DNA of 64,000 nt from the NCBI GenBank assembly GCA_027922465.2, contig BQMF02000037.1, positions 1,403,495 to 1,467,494 on the forward strand. The letters are read 5' to 3'. Source of the DNA: Turritopsis dohrnii (taxonomy: Eukaryota > Cnidaria > Hydrozoa > Anthoathecata > Oceaniidae). Position 1 is the first letter of the stretch. Every line of letters starts with the position of its first letter. The translations under genes and the position numbers were made by a program. The notes beneath the pieces were generated by a model. That model was not told where the DNA came from and did no database searches. It worked only from the letters and a program-made list of their open reading frames with translations. Below, piece after piece: positions 10,581 to 21,325 of this stretch.

Positions 10581-11419
10581 ATGAAGTTAGATCGACGCCA
10601 AAATCTCGTTCATCAAGTCGTCGAGTCGTTTTAGATGTTCACTCGTGACGTCATTAATCGTTTTAGAAGTTAACGCGGTTCACAATAAGTCGACATACAA
10701 GTCGTCGAATCGTTTTAGATGAACACTCGTTTTTCAATTTGAGGCGTTTTAGAAGTTGGGGTCGCTAGATGCTGTGTAATTGAGGCGCTTCGGAAGATTA
10801 GCCGTTTTAGATGTTCAGTCGGTTCAGAAAATGAGGCGGTGCAACCTGATTACCAGTTTCTCTAAGTCAGTGTTGGCTTTTACACAAAAACAGATTTTTG
10901 TGTCATATTTACATAAGTCATGATGCTGGCCGTCATGTTTTCTAGTAGTTGTATGAAACATGGGGCATTGCATGGTTATGAATGAGAAAATAACCAAACT
11001 GTGTGAAGAATTCCCTTTTCTTTCAGATACATTTGATTGTTTGTTGTTAGAATTCTGAAAGAGATCCCTTCTCTTTATCTTTATATAATGAAATATATAC
11101 CTCACATTAATATGTTCATGTTCAGTTAGTGTGGAACACCCTATATCGCCTGGTTTCAAGTAAGGGGCTCACGAATAGTGTCATTTGGAATAAACAGATC
11201 ATGAAATTTTAGTAGTTTTTGATATGAAAGACCGACAAATTTTGAACAACGCGTCATCATCTGAAACGAACAAACTTCTAAAACGCCTTCATTTGAAAAA
11301 CGAGTGTTCATCTAAAACGACTCGACGACACTTGAATGTCGACTTATTGTGAACCGCGTTAACATCTAAAACGATTCGACGACTTGACAAACGAGATTTT
11401 GGCGCCGAATTAACTTCAT
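10581..11419. mobile_element. 839-bp Mutator-like element with long TIRs
   Basis: The left arm (10581 to about 10760) and right arm (about 11255-11419) are long imperfect inverted repeats sharing GCGCCAAAATCTCGTT-like, AGTCGTCGA.TCGTTTTAGATG, GCGGTTCACAATAAGTCGAC and GATGAACACTCGTTTTTCAA blocks. The outer ends are ATGAAGTTA / TAACTTCAT. The flanks are ACAATACCT (10572-10580) and ACAATACCA (11420-11428), a 9-bp duplication with one mismatch, as expected for Mutator-like elements. No transposase inside; a 111-codon minus frame at 10824-11159 has no recognisable domain. Confidence 0.7.
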
Positions 11420-13105
11420 ACAATACCATTCGTGTTTGCTGTCAATGATACTTTTCTGATGGTTGAACATTGCATCGTCTTCGCAGATTTCAGTCGCGTT
11501 TCTTATATAAACGTGTATTGTAGGCGAGAAAAGAAACAAGCAATACTTCTAAACCATTTGCTGTAGAAAGTTGTAAGAGAATTTACATCAGACTGTTCTT
11601 AATTTTTGGAACAAATGATTTGAACCTCAAATTGTTCTAATTTTTTTCTTACTTTTTTGGTCATATCTGAGGCTCATGTTCTTATAAAAAGGTTTTATTA
11701 AAAAAAGCGTGTAACAATCAAACATCTTTGAAACATGAAACATGTTTTCAAATTTACTTTACTTGTCGAAAAGATAAAAACTTTTAAGCTAATAAAGTTT
11801 TAAGAAAATCGTACAGAACATTTTGTAAGATATAACAGATTATATTAGTTGTACCGGTTTTTGAAGTTCTCATCTGCGTCCACGTCAACAATTTCTTCTT
11901 TTATAACAACTTCCATCTTTTTAACTTAAGAAAATATTTTTAGGTTTTATTGTATCGACCAGTAACATAAATTTTCTAAAAAATTCTTTATTGATAGTTA
12001 AACATTTTTTTGTAAACTCCGTCGTAGAGATTGTTCTACTTCAAAAGAATTGTTTATTCCTTTCAGAATTTCAAGTTATAAGATGGAGGGTGCCACTGTT
12101 TTTATTGTGAATTAATATATTTTTTTGTTGATTGAATAAATTCAGGATATTAGTGGAAGATAAAATTAACGATAAGAATCTTTTGTCGGCTTCACCTATC
12201 ACAATTCATCATTTATGAAGTGAATATTGCTAAGCGCTGATTGGTTAAAAACAATAACATCGGCATTTCATTTGCTAGATATCAGAGCCAATTTTTTTAT
12301 TAAAAAATGCAAGATTTAAAACATATCTTTTTTGAACAAAAATTCCCTTGAATATTCTTTAGGTTTGAATTATTCATTTCGTCTATGATTTCATACATTT
12401 TTGTAAATAGGCGCTCTCTTTTAGAAATCACTCATACAAATATCTCTATGTTTATATGAAAGATTTTTTTTTTAAAAGAGTTTTATGAAAAATATTATGA
12501 ATCGAGGCCCGAGTTTTGAAATTAATGATAATGACTTGTGGTATGTTCATCTGGTAAATCGCTACAATCACACTTTTACGGTGTAAACCTTGTGAAATCT
12601 GTTTGGGTTAGTGAGCCTAAGGCTCGGAATTTGCCTCATTGTTTCCAATATTTCTATAAGTAATAATTTTTATAAATAAAACGATTTTTTTGATAGACGT
12701 GCTTCGACATTTCTTCTGTCATTATCAGTATAAATTAATTACAAGCTGAGTCGTAAGAATATTGTTGCAAATTAATTATACAAAGTGTTATAAAATATGT
12801 GAGGTAAGTGTAAAAGATATAATTACAATAACAGAAAATCACACGTCGGCTCAAAAGAAGACGAAGATGAAGAAAAAGACCATCAAGGTACTAGAAGACA
12901 GGAAAAAACACGTAGAAGAAGAAAAACAACAATAGGAACACAAAACAGCACAAACACAAACAGTTATATGTTAAACAATGAGAGTTTTGTTAATATATTT
13001 GACCTGCCTATTCAAATCAGGGTTATGTAATAGTAACAATTTGTCAGATGAACATACTGAAATGCAAGATTTATCCTCAAATAATCATAACATGATTATT
13101 TAAAG
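11420..13105. other. Harbinger tail remnant, dispersed repeats, otherwise anonymous
   Basis: Just after the 9-bp-TSD element the plus strand reads PFVFAVNDTFLMVEH, weakly recalling the Harbinger pyVfvGDdAF..L block, so the transposase probably once continued here. Bases 11575-11700 match 24270-24400 in inverse orientation (..GGAACAA..TGTTCTTA..CTGAGGC). Bases 12555-12605 match part of 42740-42830. Nothing else is supportable. Confidence 0.4.
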
Positions 13106-13241
13106 CTTGGAATACATTATTATTTAAATGGATCAGAAGGTGGTGATACATAGCGAATTAAATAGAAATATAGTCTCCGTGTGGGCAAAATTGTCATGAA
13201 AGAATTTAAACTGATCCATTTAAATAATAATGTTTTCCAAG
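13106..13241. mobile_element. 136-bp TIR MITE
   Basis: The ends are inverted repeats of about 30 bp: CTTGGAATACATTATTATTT at 13106 and the complement of CTTGGAAAACATTATTATTT ending at 13241, with shared AAATGGATCAG. No coding capacity and no clear TSD. Confidence 0.65.
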
Positions 13242-13284
13242 GTTAAGTCAATCTTCGACATTGCTTGACCCACCAGCAACTTTA

Positions 13285-13392
13285 CCCAGTACCTAATTCA
13301 TTCACCAGGGTTTGAAAAGCATGATCAGAACTCATGCTAGTTTTGTCTTTGTACTCAAACATTGCTACCATTATCTAAACACAACAACTGGA
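13285..13392 (-). pseudogene. N-terminal fragment of an FPPS paralogue
   Basis: Reading the minus strand from about 13380, the sequence aligns with the first about 35 codons of the intact FPPS at 21326-22393. Shared features are a start region preceded by GTTTAGATAATGG in both, MFEY versus LFEF, and HAFQTLVNEL versus NAFQNLVNEL. It then diverges. The 5' leader similarity (TTATCTAAACAC on the plus strand at both loci) shows a genomic duplication rather than chance. Only the 5' end is present; non-coding now. Confidence 0.65.
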
Positions 13393-13474
13393 CATTTTTG
13401 AAGAAAATATAATAGAAATATCAATATCATATCATAGAAAAAAAACAGCAAAGATTTGAAGAGGGTGTAAAGGC

Positions 13475-13560
13475 GGGCGCAAACCGATCCAACATTTCAT
13501 CCAACATATTTTTGTCATGTTGGATGAAATGTTGGATGAAAATTCGAATGTTGGATGAAT
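13475..13560. repeat. Left TIR region of a PIF/Harbinger element
   Basis: GGCGGGCGCAAACCGATCCA is followed by closely spaced inverted and direct copies of CAACATTTCATCCAACAT / ATGTTGGATGAAATGTTGG. Such GGGC..-starting termini with a TTGGATGAAATGTTGGATG motif directly upstream of the nuclease gene fit Harbinger transposase-binding sites. The partner TIR at the other end was not located. Confidence 0.5.
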
Positions 13561-13634
13561 TCGAATTTTCCGTTTGTATGACTTTCGTTCAACATGCGAA
13601 ATATAAAGACATTTCATTCATTCGTATTTTAAAA

Positions 13635-16149
13635 ATGGCAGACAGCGCATTGATGGTAGAGGTTTTAAACGAGCTGGTTGACTCTGATGACGAGAAACCA
13701 ACCCGCGGGAAAACCAGAAATTGGGTTAAACGTCGTGAAGAAAAAGGATATTTTTCCACCATAATTAAAGAAATCAGAATGGAAGATAGCTGCGGCTTTA
13801 GGGAGATGTTTCGAATGGCCCCTACTGACTTTGAGTTTGTTTTGGGAAAGATATCCCAACTGATATCTCCCCAACAAATAATCGGGGGTCACAGGCCTAT
13901 TTTGGCGGATGAAAGGTTTGCCCTTACATTACGTTATCTGGCAACCGGTGAATCATTCCAATCACTTAGTTTCCAATTTCGAATTTCATTAAATGCCGTA
14001 TCTTACATTGTAAAAGGATGTTGTAAAGCTTTAGATGAGCAACTTGTGCCTTTGTTCATCAAAACTCCTCAGTCAGAACAGGAATGGTTGAAGATTTCCC
14101 AAATATTTGAACAACGTTGGAATTATCCACATGCTTTGGGTGCCATTGATGGAAAGCATGTCACAATCAGAAAACCAAAAAACGGTGGATCCTTTTATTA
14201 TAATTACAAGCATTCCCACACTATCATTCTATTAGCAATTGCCGGTCCAGAATACGAATGCTTACACGCAGATGTTGGATCAAATGGACGAGTTAACGAC
14301 TCTGGGGTTTGGAACAAAAGTTCCCTTCTACAAGCTATTGAAGATGGATCTGTCAAGCTTCCAAAACGCGATGCATTACCGACACCAACACAGAGGACTT
14401 GAAAGCGATGATTAACAAACTACCGCATCGGAATGAGTATGCTTTCAAACTACAACCTACAAGTTACAATGACGTAAGAAATGCACTCAATTCCATCAGA
14501 AGGGACTGTTCAACCGGCCATGATTCTATCCCGATAAACTTATTGAAACCTGTTAGTGAGTTTATAATCTCTCCACTGACCTTTATCATCAACAATTTTA
14601 TTTTGTCCGAAACATTCCCACAATATTGGAAAGTCGCAAGGATCAGTCCTGTTCCAAAAGTTAACATCCCCTCCTCACCGAATGACTATCGGCCTATATC
14701 AGTTTTACCAGTGTTATCAAAAGTTTATGAGAAGGTAGTTCTTCAGCAACTGGTGTTTCATATCGACAATTTAATGTTATACAAGTCAACGCAACATGGG
14801 TTTCGAAGATCACACTCAACTACAAGCTGTCTGATGAAACTGAAAGACGACATCACAAACGCCATGAACAAAGGCGAAATAACAATTTCAGTTTTTGCTG
14901 ATTACTCCAAAGCGTTCGATACGATAGACTTTAAGAGTCTTTTAATGAAGCTTTCAAACCTCAATCTTGACAAATCCTTTCTACACTGGATGGCAAATTA
15001 TTTATCAGACCGCCAGCACTATGTTCAAATTGACAACAGAAAGTCTTCGATGTTGACTGTTGGTTTTGGAGTACCGCAAGGATCCATTCTCGGTCCTGTC
15101 ATCTTTAATTTATATGTATCAGACCTCTCAGAGCAAGTGAAATACACAAAAACATTACAATATGCTGATGACACCAAAATATATATTCACTCAAAACCAG
15201 ATGAACTTGAAGCTAAAATTATCGAACTCTCACAAGATATAGAAAACATCCGTAATTGGTCACATGATTCCAATCTTGTCTTCAACGAAAAGAAAACAAA
15301 AACAATGCTTTTCTACAAAAACCAGCTGTACAGACATCACAAAAAGGAACTTGATTCAGTTGCTATCAAATGTGGTGGTATTACTCTCGGAAGAACGGAA
15401 TCAATGAAAGTTCTCGGAATTACTTTCAATGAACACCTGGACTGGACAAGCCACATCAATAAAGTGGCAATCGAATGCTTCTCTACATTGCGAACGCTTA
15501 AATTATTAAAACGACTTCTTCCATTCAAGATACGGAAAGAACTTGTTCAAACGCTAATATTGTCAAAGCTTGACTATGGAAATATCGTCTTTAATCCGAT
15601 ACCTAAAGCCCTTCAATCACGGTTGCAAAAAGTTATGAACGCTGCCGCCGGATTTGTATGGAACAGATATTCGAAAGTACACGACTGCATAAAACTCTCA
15701 TGGCTACCTATTGAGGAGCGTCTCGAATATTCTGCTGCTGTTGCGGGCTTCAAAGCTGTTTTTGAAATAGTTCCTGCAAACATGCAACTACAACTTGCAA
15801 AGGATACAAGGGCTCTCAGAAGTAATCGTAAAAACATCGGCCCTATGATTCACCGAAGCAATGTCATCAATTCCTACAGTAATACCGTCGCTCAAACTTT
15901 TAACAGTTTGCCGAAACCAATTCGTGAATCAGAAAGTTTGCACAGTTTTAAAACGAAAACGTTTACATACCTAATGGACAAAGCAATTGCACGTACTTTA
16001 TAGATATTTTTTATATATATGTTTAAAAAAAAAAAAAAAAGTTTGTAAATACATTTAACATACACACCACATACAAATTTCTAGGAGAAGAACCATGTAG
16101 CAAAATGGAGCTAGAAATAAATCGGTTATTATTATTATTATTATTATTC

Positions 16150-16190
<41 letters not shown>

Positions 16191-16679
16191 GTGCCCTACG
16201 TTTTCCTCGGAGATGATGCCTTTGCCTTCAAGACTTTTATGATGAAGCCTTACCCACAGCAAAACTTATCTCTTGAAAAAAGGGTGTATAATTATAGACA
16301 TAGCTGAGCTCGTCGCATTTCTGAAAATCTCTTCGGTATAATGGCTAATAGGTGGAGAATCTTTTTCACAACTATAAATTTAGAGCCGAATCATGTCGAA
16401 AATGTTATCCTTTCCTCATTGGCCTTGCACAATATGTTGATCAAAAGCCCCAATTCTGCAAATGCATATCGCCCTGTATCCCTAGCTGATTCCTTTTTAG
16501 ATGACGGAGAAGTGGTAGAAGGAGAGTGGAGGAAAAGTACTGTTACGGAATCATTTCATCCATTACAAGTGCCACGAGGGGGGCACAATGCAACTACTTC
16601 AGCTAAATCAGTCCGAGATAGTTTCAAAGATCACTTTATAAATGAAGGGGCCGTGGAATGGCAGTGGAAACATTGTTGA
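13635..16679 (+). pseudogene. PIF/Harbinger transposase (HARBI1-like DDE nuclease), interrupted
   Basis: I start at the ATG at 13635 (MADSALMVEV), because the open frame upstream runs into the TIR. The 5' part (to about 14380) holds the N-terminal FREMFRMAPTDFEFVL block, the helix-turn-helix-like SLNAVSYIVKGCCKAL, the first catalytic Asp in GAIDGKHVTIRKP and the second in DVGSNGRVNDSGVW. It is cut by a LINE-type retrotransposon. The 3' part resumes at about 16190 with VPYVFLGDDAFAFKTFMMKP and NYRHS, then ARRISENLFGIMANRW carrying the catalytic Glu. One in-frame TGA (about 16304) lies between NYRHS and ARRIS, where the family has Arg. It was probably a transposase before the insertion. Confidence 0.85.
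14381..16195 (+). mobile_element. 5'-truncated LINE-type non-LTR retrotransposon with (TTA)n tail
   Basis: It encodes about 535 in-frame residues of reverse transcriptase up to the stop at 16003. Motifs include NDYRPISVLPVLSKVYEK, the catalytic FADYSKAFDTI, GVPQGSILGP and YADDTKIY, followed by a thumb/C-terminal region typical of the CR1/L2/jockey group. No endonuclease is present, so it is 5' truncated. A 3' UTR with an A-run at 16025 ends in (TTA)n at about 16130-16190. It sits in the Harbinger transposase reading frame, so it inserted after that gene. The RT frame itself is intact. No TSD was resolved because of the TTA tail. Confidence 0.85.
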
Positions 16680-16817
16680 AATCACAAACTGACTCATATT
16701 TATGAATATATATAGTTGTAAAATGTATACTAAAGTAAAAATATTTACATATCTTTGTGACTTTTAAAAACTATACAAAAAGTACACAGGTTTGTCTCTT
16801 ATTGCTTATTTAGCATA

Positions 16818-17301
16818 CCGTAATGCTTCGATTAGACGCCCGGGGCGTTTATTAAATTTTTTGAATTTTTAGGGGGGCGTCTATTCGAGGGGGGCGTTTA
16901 AAAGAGGGGGGCGTCTATTGAATTTTTGTGAAACTCTTCTTTTTCGTAAATATAAACTAAATATAAACATCGATAAAAAATATACAAAATTAATCTTCAA
17001 GATCATCGTCAATAAAGACAAAGTTTCCAACTGTTAGTTTAAAATTTAAAAAGAAAGGCGTCTATCGCAAATTTCCATATTTTTATACAAAATGAAAACA
17101 TTGAGGCTGAAACAATGCAATGTAGTAGTTCTACATGCCTTAATTAGTGTGTCTCTAATAAACGCCCCTCTCTAGAGGGGGCGTCTATTCGAGGGGGCGT
17201 CTAATAGAGGGGGGCGTTTATTTAAAAATCTCCTGAAAAGGGGGGCGTCTATTCGAGGGGGGCGTTTAAAAGAAGGGGGGCGTTTAATCGATGCATTACG
17301 G
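16818..17301. mobile_element. 484-bp TIR element with TA target site
   Basis: Inverted ends of about 25 bp (CCGTAATGC.TCGATTA.ACGCC) are flanked by TA on both sides (16816-16817, 17302-17303). The subterminal body is built from GGGGGGCGTCTATTCGAGG-like direct repeats. The same termini appear at 27778-30353 and in degraded form at about 18611-18634. TA duplication and adjacency to pogo-type coding sequence suggest the Tc1/mariner-pogo superfamily. It truncates the Harbinger MADF gene. Confidence 0.65.
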
Positions 17302-17710
17302 TATCCATATAGGTTTGTCCTGCCATTGGTGGTGTCATATTCATGTATGTGTTGTTGTTAAAATTCCCATACACCATTGGTTGGTTATTTGAGGTTTCCT
17401 CCCTCTCTGCAGACATTTCAATGTCAAAAATGATATCTGAAATTCTTTTTTCGGCAATTCTTCTATTTCGATTACTTAACTGACAAAGCCTTTCTTCTAC
17501 ATACATGGAAAACGCAGATTTCTTCGTGTTGGACACCTCAGAAACTTTCTTTGAATTCGATGTGATTGCTTCAGTACATTTCGAAAGCAAATCAAGTTTT
17601 TTTTCTGCAATAGTTTTCTTTTTGGCTACCGGCAGGCCCACTGCAGTTTCTATTTCTTCACTCGGCTCTTCTTGCCTCAAACGTTTCAACGTATCCCTAC
17701 TTTTCCCTGC
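17300..17710 (-). pseudogene. Harbinger MADF-type partner protein, C-terminal part
   Basis: Minus-strand open frame with basic, Lys/Glu-rich sequence (VAKKKTIAEKKLDLL), then SAFSMYVEERLCQLSNRNRR and AEKRISDIIFDIEM. This is the C-terminal conserved segment of Harbinger second proteins. Its natural stop is lost because the TA-site TIR element at 16818-17301 replaced the end. The N-terminal MADF domain is missing, and a TTCATAG acceptor-like site precedes the open part at about 17712. It is convergent with the transposase at 13635-16679, the expected layout of one element. Confidence 0.6.
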
Positions 17711-17739
17711 GCTTATCTATGAAGTCCTTTTTTTCTATG

Positions 17740-18400
17740 GTTTAAAACGTGAGAGCAAATCTTTTGCATGAAGAGTATAAGAGTCAGTGTTTTATTGCTT
17801 CAAGTACAAATGGTTGGATGAATGAGGAATTAACCCTGGGATGGATAAATGAAATAGTTGGGACCTTTGCATTCAGCAAAAAACTTCTGGCATGGGATTC
17901 TTACGAGGCACACGTGACGGAAGTTGTAAAACTCCGCCTCAAAGAGATCAACACCGAAAGCGTGATTGTACCTGGAGGGTGCACAAAATATATTCAGGCC
18001 CCAGACGTAGTTTGGAATAAGCCTTTTAAACAAAAAATTGCAGAGTTGAATGACGAATGGTTAAATAATGGTGTTCACCAGTCCACAGAAAGTGGCAACA
18101 TGACACCTGTGTACCACAAAGATTGGTTCTTGATTGGATTTTAACCGCGTGGAAAGCCCTCCCTAAGGAGATGGTTGAATCTTCTCTTAAGAAATGCTCC
18201 TTAACAATTGCCGACAATGGCGAGGAAGATGACCAAATTAGCTGTTTTAAACCTGGAAAACCTTGTGCTGAAGGGTCTAAAGTGCTCAAGGAATAACAAA
18301 TGATCATTTTCAGTGAGCGAGAGAACACTGCAAATCCATTTGAAATTACCGATTCCGATGTTGAGAATGCTCAGTATCCTGGAAGATGATATCGATGTTG
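17740..18400 (+). pseudogene. pogo/Tigger-type DDE transposase, C-terminal half
   Basis: The frame at 17749-18144 reads NGWMNEELTLGWINEIVG, then KKLLAWDSYEAH (second catalytic Asp), IVPGGCTKYIQAPDVVWNKPFK (conserved pogo block, given here as two adjoining motifs) and ends DWF. It continues in another frame with WILTAWKALPKEMVESSLKK and EEDDQISCF, as in TIGD/pogo proteins. So there is one frameshift at about 18120 and the 5' half is missing. A degraded terminus at about 18611-18634 (ending ATTAATGGTA) may be its right TIR. Confidence 0.75.
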
Positions 18401-18778
18401 TTTAAACAAAACTTAAAAATTTGGCAAGACGGAACCTAACTTTTTATTAAATCTTTTTTTCATCTTTATTTTCCAGGGAAAATTATAAAAATCAAAATTA
18501 CCGTTGTCTTTAATTTGTACAAAATTATAAAAGTTTTATAAGCGCCTAGCATTTATTAAGCGCCTCCATCGATTAAGCGCCCATGCAAAAAAATCCAAAA
18601 ATTTAATAAGCGCTTGTTCGGATATTAATGGTATGCTCGCAATGGCAAATAAGCTCCGAAAAGGTTGGTCACGTGTTTCAGAAAGAAGGGCTAACAATAA
18701 ACAAACGTAATTCGTGATGGGAATATTTTCCTTTGTATGTAGCTGGTGTGAAATTGAACCTGTGATAATGATACAAAA

Positions 18779-18875
18779 AAACAACCTCGAACCCAGGGTC
18801 TGTTGCCTTTTCGATAATAGCTACGGATATATCGAAAAGGCAAGAGACCCTACCCTCGGTTCGACGTTGAAAAAA
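18779..18875. repeat. Hairpin MITE, CAACCTCG..CCCAGGG family, copy A
   Basis: Left AACCTCGAACCCAGGGTCTG..TTGCCTTTTCGATA and right TATCGAAAAGGCAA..GAGACCCTACCCTCGG are inverted copies. The same family occurs as a near-perfect hairpin at 41290-41352, in degraded form at about 58420-58505, and as a relic near 6570-6640. Confidence 0.65.
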
Positions 18876-19834
18876 AACGTGTTACTCCAAAACGTGATCG
18901 TGTTTGTTGTACATTGAAGAAATCACAGAAATAAAAGGAAACGCTCTATGTCTGCAATCTAAAATAGGGCGTTCGCATTGGGCGTAAAGCACTTTAAAAT
19001 GAAAGTCCAACGAAGTAAGTAATGGTGCATTACAGATAAAACGATGTTGGATTGCTAATTAAAAGCAAAATCACGTTCTCTTTGATGATGCGCGTTTTTT
19101 TGGGGGGTTTTTTTGGGGTTTTTTTTTGGGTTTTTTTTGGGTTTTTTTTATAAACAACCAAATTTAGATCTTAGTAACGTTACTTAAAAAAGTCATCGTG
19201 TTTTAATAGCAGTGTTGCATGCTTAATTTGTTGCTGAGAATTAATCGAAATTATATATGTCCCACCTTAGAAACCATTGTGTACATTTAAGTTGTTAAAT
19301 CAAAGTATAAATTATAAAGTTTCGAAATAAATGAAGCAAATGCGATGTCGTCAAATTCAAACACGGAATTTATTAATGTATCTAAGTATAAAGTCTGGGA
19401 CATTCAAATCGTACTGCATCCCACTAACAACCTATGGTAACAATCTTAAGAAATGAGCTGTAGCAATGCTAGTGCTGCAACATTTCAACATTTCATGTTG
19501 CTAATTTATAAAAGAACCTGGTAGTACTGTTCCTTAACTTTTAGAGAACTATATTTACTAGTATTGCTTATAAACTTATTGCTTCCTAAAAATACTTGAA
19601 TTCGAGCTAGAAGTACATAGAGAAGCTCTCCAAAGGAGGAAGGTGTTTTATCAAGTTACGTGCAAAATAGAAAGTTGTGTCATTTTGTTCAAGACACCAT
19701 TATTAGCCATCGTCTGTTCCTATACTGTTAATAGAATTAAAAAGAAAATCGTCGCTCTTTAAAACTTAGCAGATGCAGATATATTGTGGCTGATTAAAAA
19801 GGACGATTATAATTTTCATGCTTTATAATGAGTT
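18876..19834. other. Upstream region of GPCR with inverted Harbinger-intergenic copy
   Basis: A poly-T/GGGTTTTTTT low-complexity tract sits at 19098-19150. Bases 19190-19560 match 8815-9090 in inverse orientation, including GCAACAAATTAAGCA and AACATTTCATGTTGCTAATTTAT. This is a relic of a second Harbinger-type element lacking genes. No further genes are seen. Confidence 0.45.
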
Positions 19835-19903
19835 TTGTTCAAACAACGTAAAGTATTAAAATCAAATCGTCTGTTAAGATTTCATTTATTTGTTTCGATT
19901 AAG

Positions 19904-20869
19904 ATGGCAAACAAGATGGAACTAGCGAACGTTACTTGGAGTAATAAAATAACGTATTTTTCAAGATTATCTGAACTGACGGATTCTCAACGTTTGTATA
20001 TTACGATACAAAACATTATGATTTCCATATTAACTGTATCGTTAAATACCTTGGTTGCCATCGGCTTACAACAAACAAAACAAACACAGAAGAAGATTTC
20101 GTTGAAGCTGTTTTTCATGATGTCTGTTTGTGACATTGGTACTGGTGTGTTAGTTAATCCATTGCTGGCAGTTATTCACGGATATTACTACCAGAAAGAA
20201 TATTCTAAGCTTCATCTGGCTGTAGATTGTATCCAGTACTTCACCCCTCATGCATCTCTCCTTATTCTCTGTTTGATTTTTTTCGATCGTTACGCTCGCA
20301 TACGGTTCGCGCACAAGTACAAATTGACAATGACGAAACGCAAGATCTGCAGAGCAATCTGGATAATTTTCGCAACAACGTCATTTGGTACGGCATTGGT
20401 TTGTATAAGAAGCCTATCAGGTTTTTACTACCAACTTAGTGTTTTAATTATTGTGATCGACACTTGTATTTTCTCGCTAATGATTCTTTTCAACATCATG
20501 ATTATCGTTGCCATGCAACTTCATCAACGAAGACAAACGTTGAACCATCGTAAAGTATCGTCCGTTGAACGAAAAATTACGAAACTCACGCAACTCACAT
20601 TCGTGTTACTATGCATCTTCTATCTACCGTACATCTTAACAATCTTTGCGACGTTAGCATTACTACCGAAACAGCCGCAGATACTTACGTTTTTGCGATA
20701 CTTTGCGAGTAGTTTCACCTTCTGTAATGCCGCTGCAAACGCCGCCCTGTTGTTTAGTATGAACAAAGGACTATGGTTATGGTTGTTGCGCAGAAAAGCG
20801 AAACAGGAAGATTTAAAAGTTTATTTCAAAAACTCAGAGACATCAAATGACCAAGGCATAGAACTGTAG
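19904..20869 (+). CDS. Class A (rhodopsin-like) G protein-coupled receptor, single exon
   Basis: I choose the ATG at 19904 (MANKMELANVTW), which gives 321 residues; upstream codons lack an ATG and read as basic leader. Seven hydrophobic segments are visible. TM1 is about QNIMISILTVSL. TM2 holds the conserved Asp in SVCDIGTG. TM3 ends in the DRY motif (FFDRYARIRF). TM4 is IWIIFATTSFG. TM5 is VIDTCIFSLMILFN. TM6 has CIFYLPYIL with the Pro kink. TM7 is FASSFTFCNAAANAALLF. An N-glycosylation site (NVT) lies in the short N-terminus, and the tail is short and basic. TM7 has no NPxxY. Intronless, as is common for such receptors in cnidarians. Ligand unknown. Confidence 0.85.
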   Translation: MANKMELANVTWSNKITYFSRLSELTDSQRLYITIQNIMISILTVSLNTLVAIGLQQTKQTQKKISLKLFFMMSVCDIGTGVLVNPLLAVIHGYYYQKEYSKLHLAVDCIQYFTPHASLLILCLIFFDRYARIRFAHKYKLTMTKRKICRAIWIIFATTSFGTALVCIRSLSGFYYQLSVLIIVIDTCIFSLMILFNIMIIVAMQLHQRRQTLNHRKVSSVERKITKLTQLTFVLLCIFYLPYILTIFATLALLPKQPQILTFLRYFASSFTFCNAAANAALLFSMNKGLWLWLLRRKAKQEDLKVYFKNSETSNDQGIEL

Positions 20870-20907
20870 AGGAGTTTCTTTTTTTTTGTCAGTATTATAG
20901 TGGTCAA

Positions 20908-21012
20908 AATTGTCAACCAATCACTGCGATGAAGAGCATTCTTATTGAAATAGCGTGCATATTTTTATAAAAAGGCACTCCTTCGCAGTGATTTTTCAAC
21001 AAATTTTCCCAA
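20908..21012. repeat. Dispersed about 100-bp repeat, copy 2
   Basis: It contains GCGATGAAGAGCATTCTTATTGAAATAG-like and CACTCCTTCGCAGTGATTTTT blocks shared with about 7680-7790 and about 44515-44612 (only the cores are conserved). It lies just downstream of the GPCR stop. Confidence 0.5.
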
Positions 21013-21325
21013 ACTGGGATGAGGTCATACTTTCGTTCTGGTTGAAAAATCTCTTATTTTCGTTTGAATGAATGAGGCATTACGCAACTATTTGCTCGTT
21101 TAAGCAGATGAAAATAACAATGTTTCGACCGCCGACTGTGATGATCGCATCTTGTTAAGCAAACATGGTTTCGTCCACAGGGAACTGAAAAGATAAGAAA
21201 AAAATCAAAGGAAAACAAACATTGATTCAGACGGTATAGCAGTAATATTTAAAATGATGGATTCGCTCATATAAAAAAACTCTATTCATACCTAATAATG
21301 ATCACAACAGTTAAAAATTATTCCA

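Noticed and set aside
16023..16262. Asn-rich minus-strand frame
   Set aside because: Translation of the (TTA)n tail of the LINE element.
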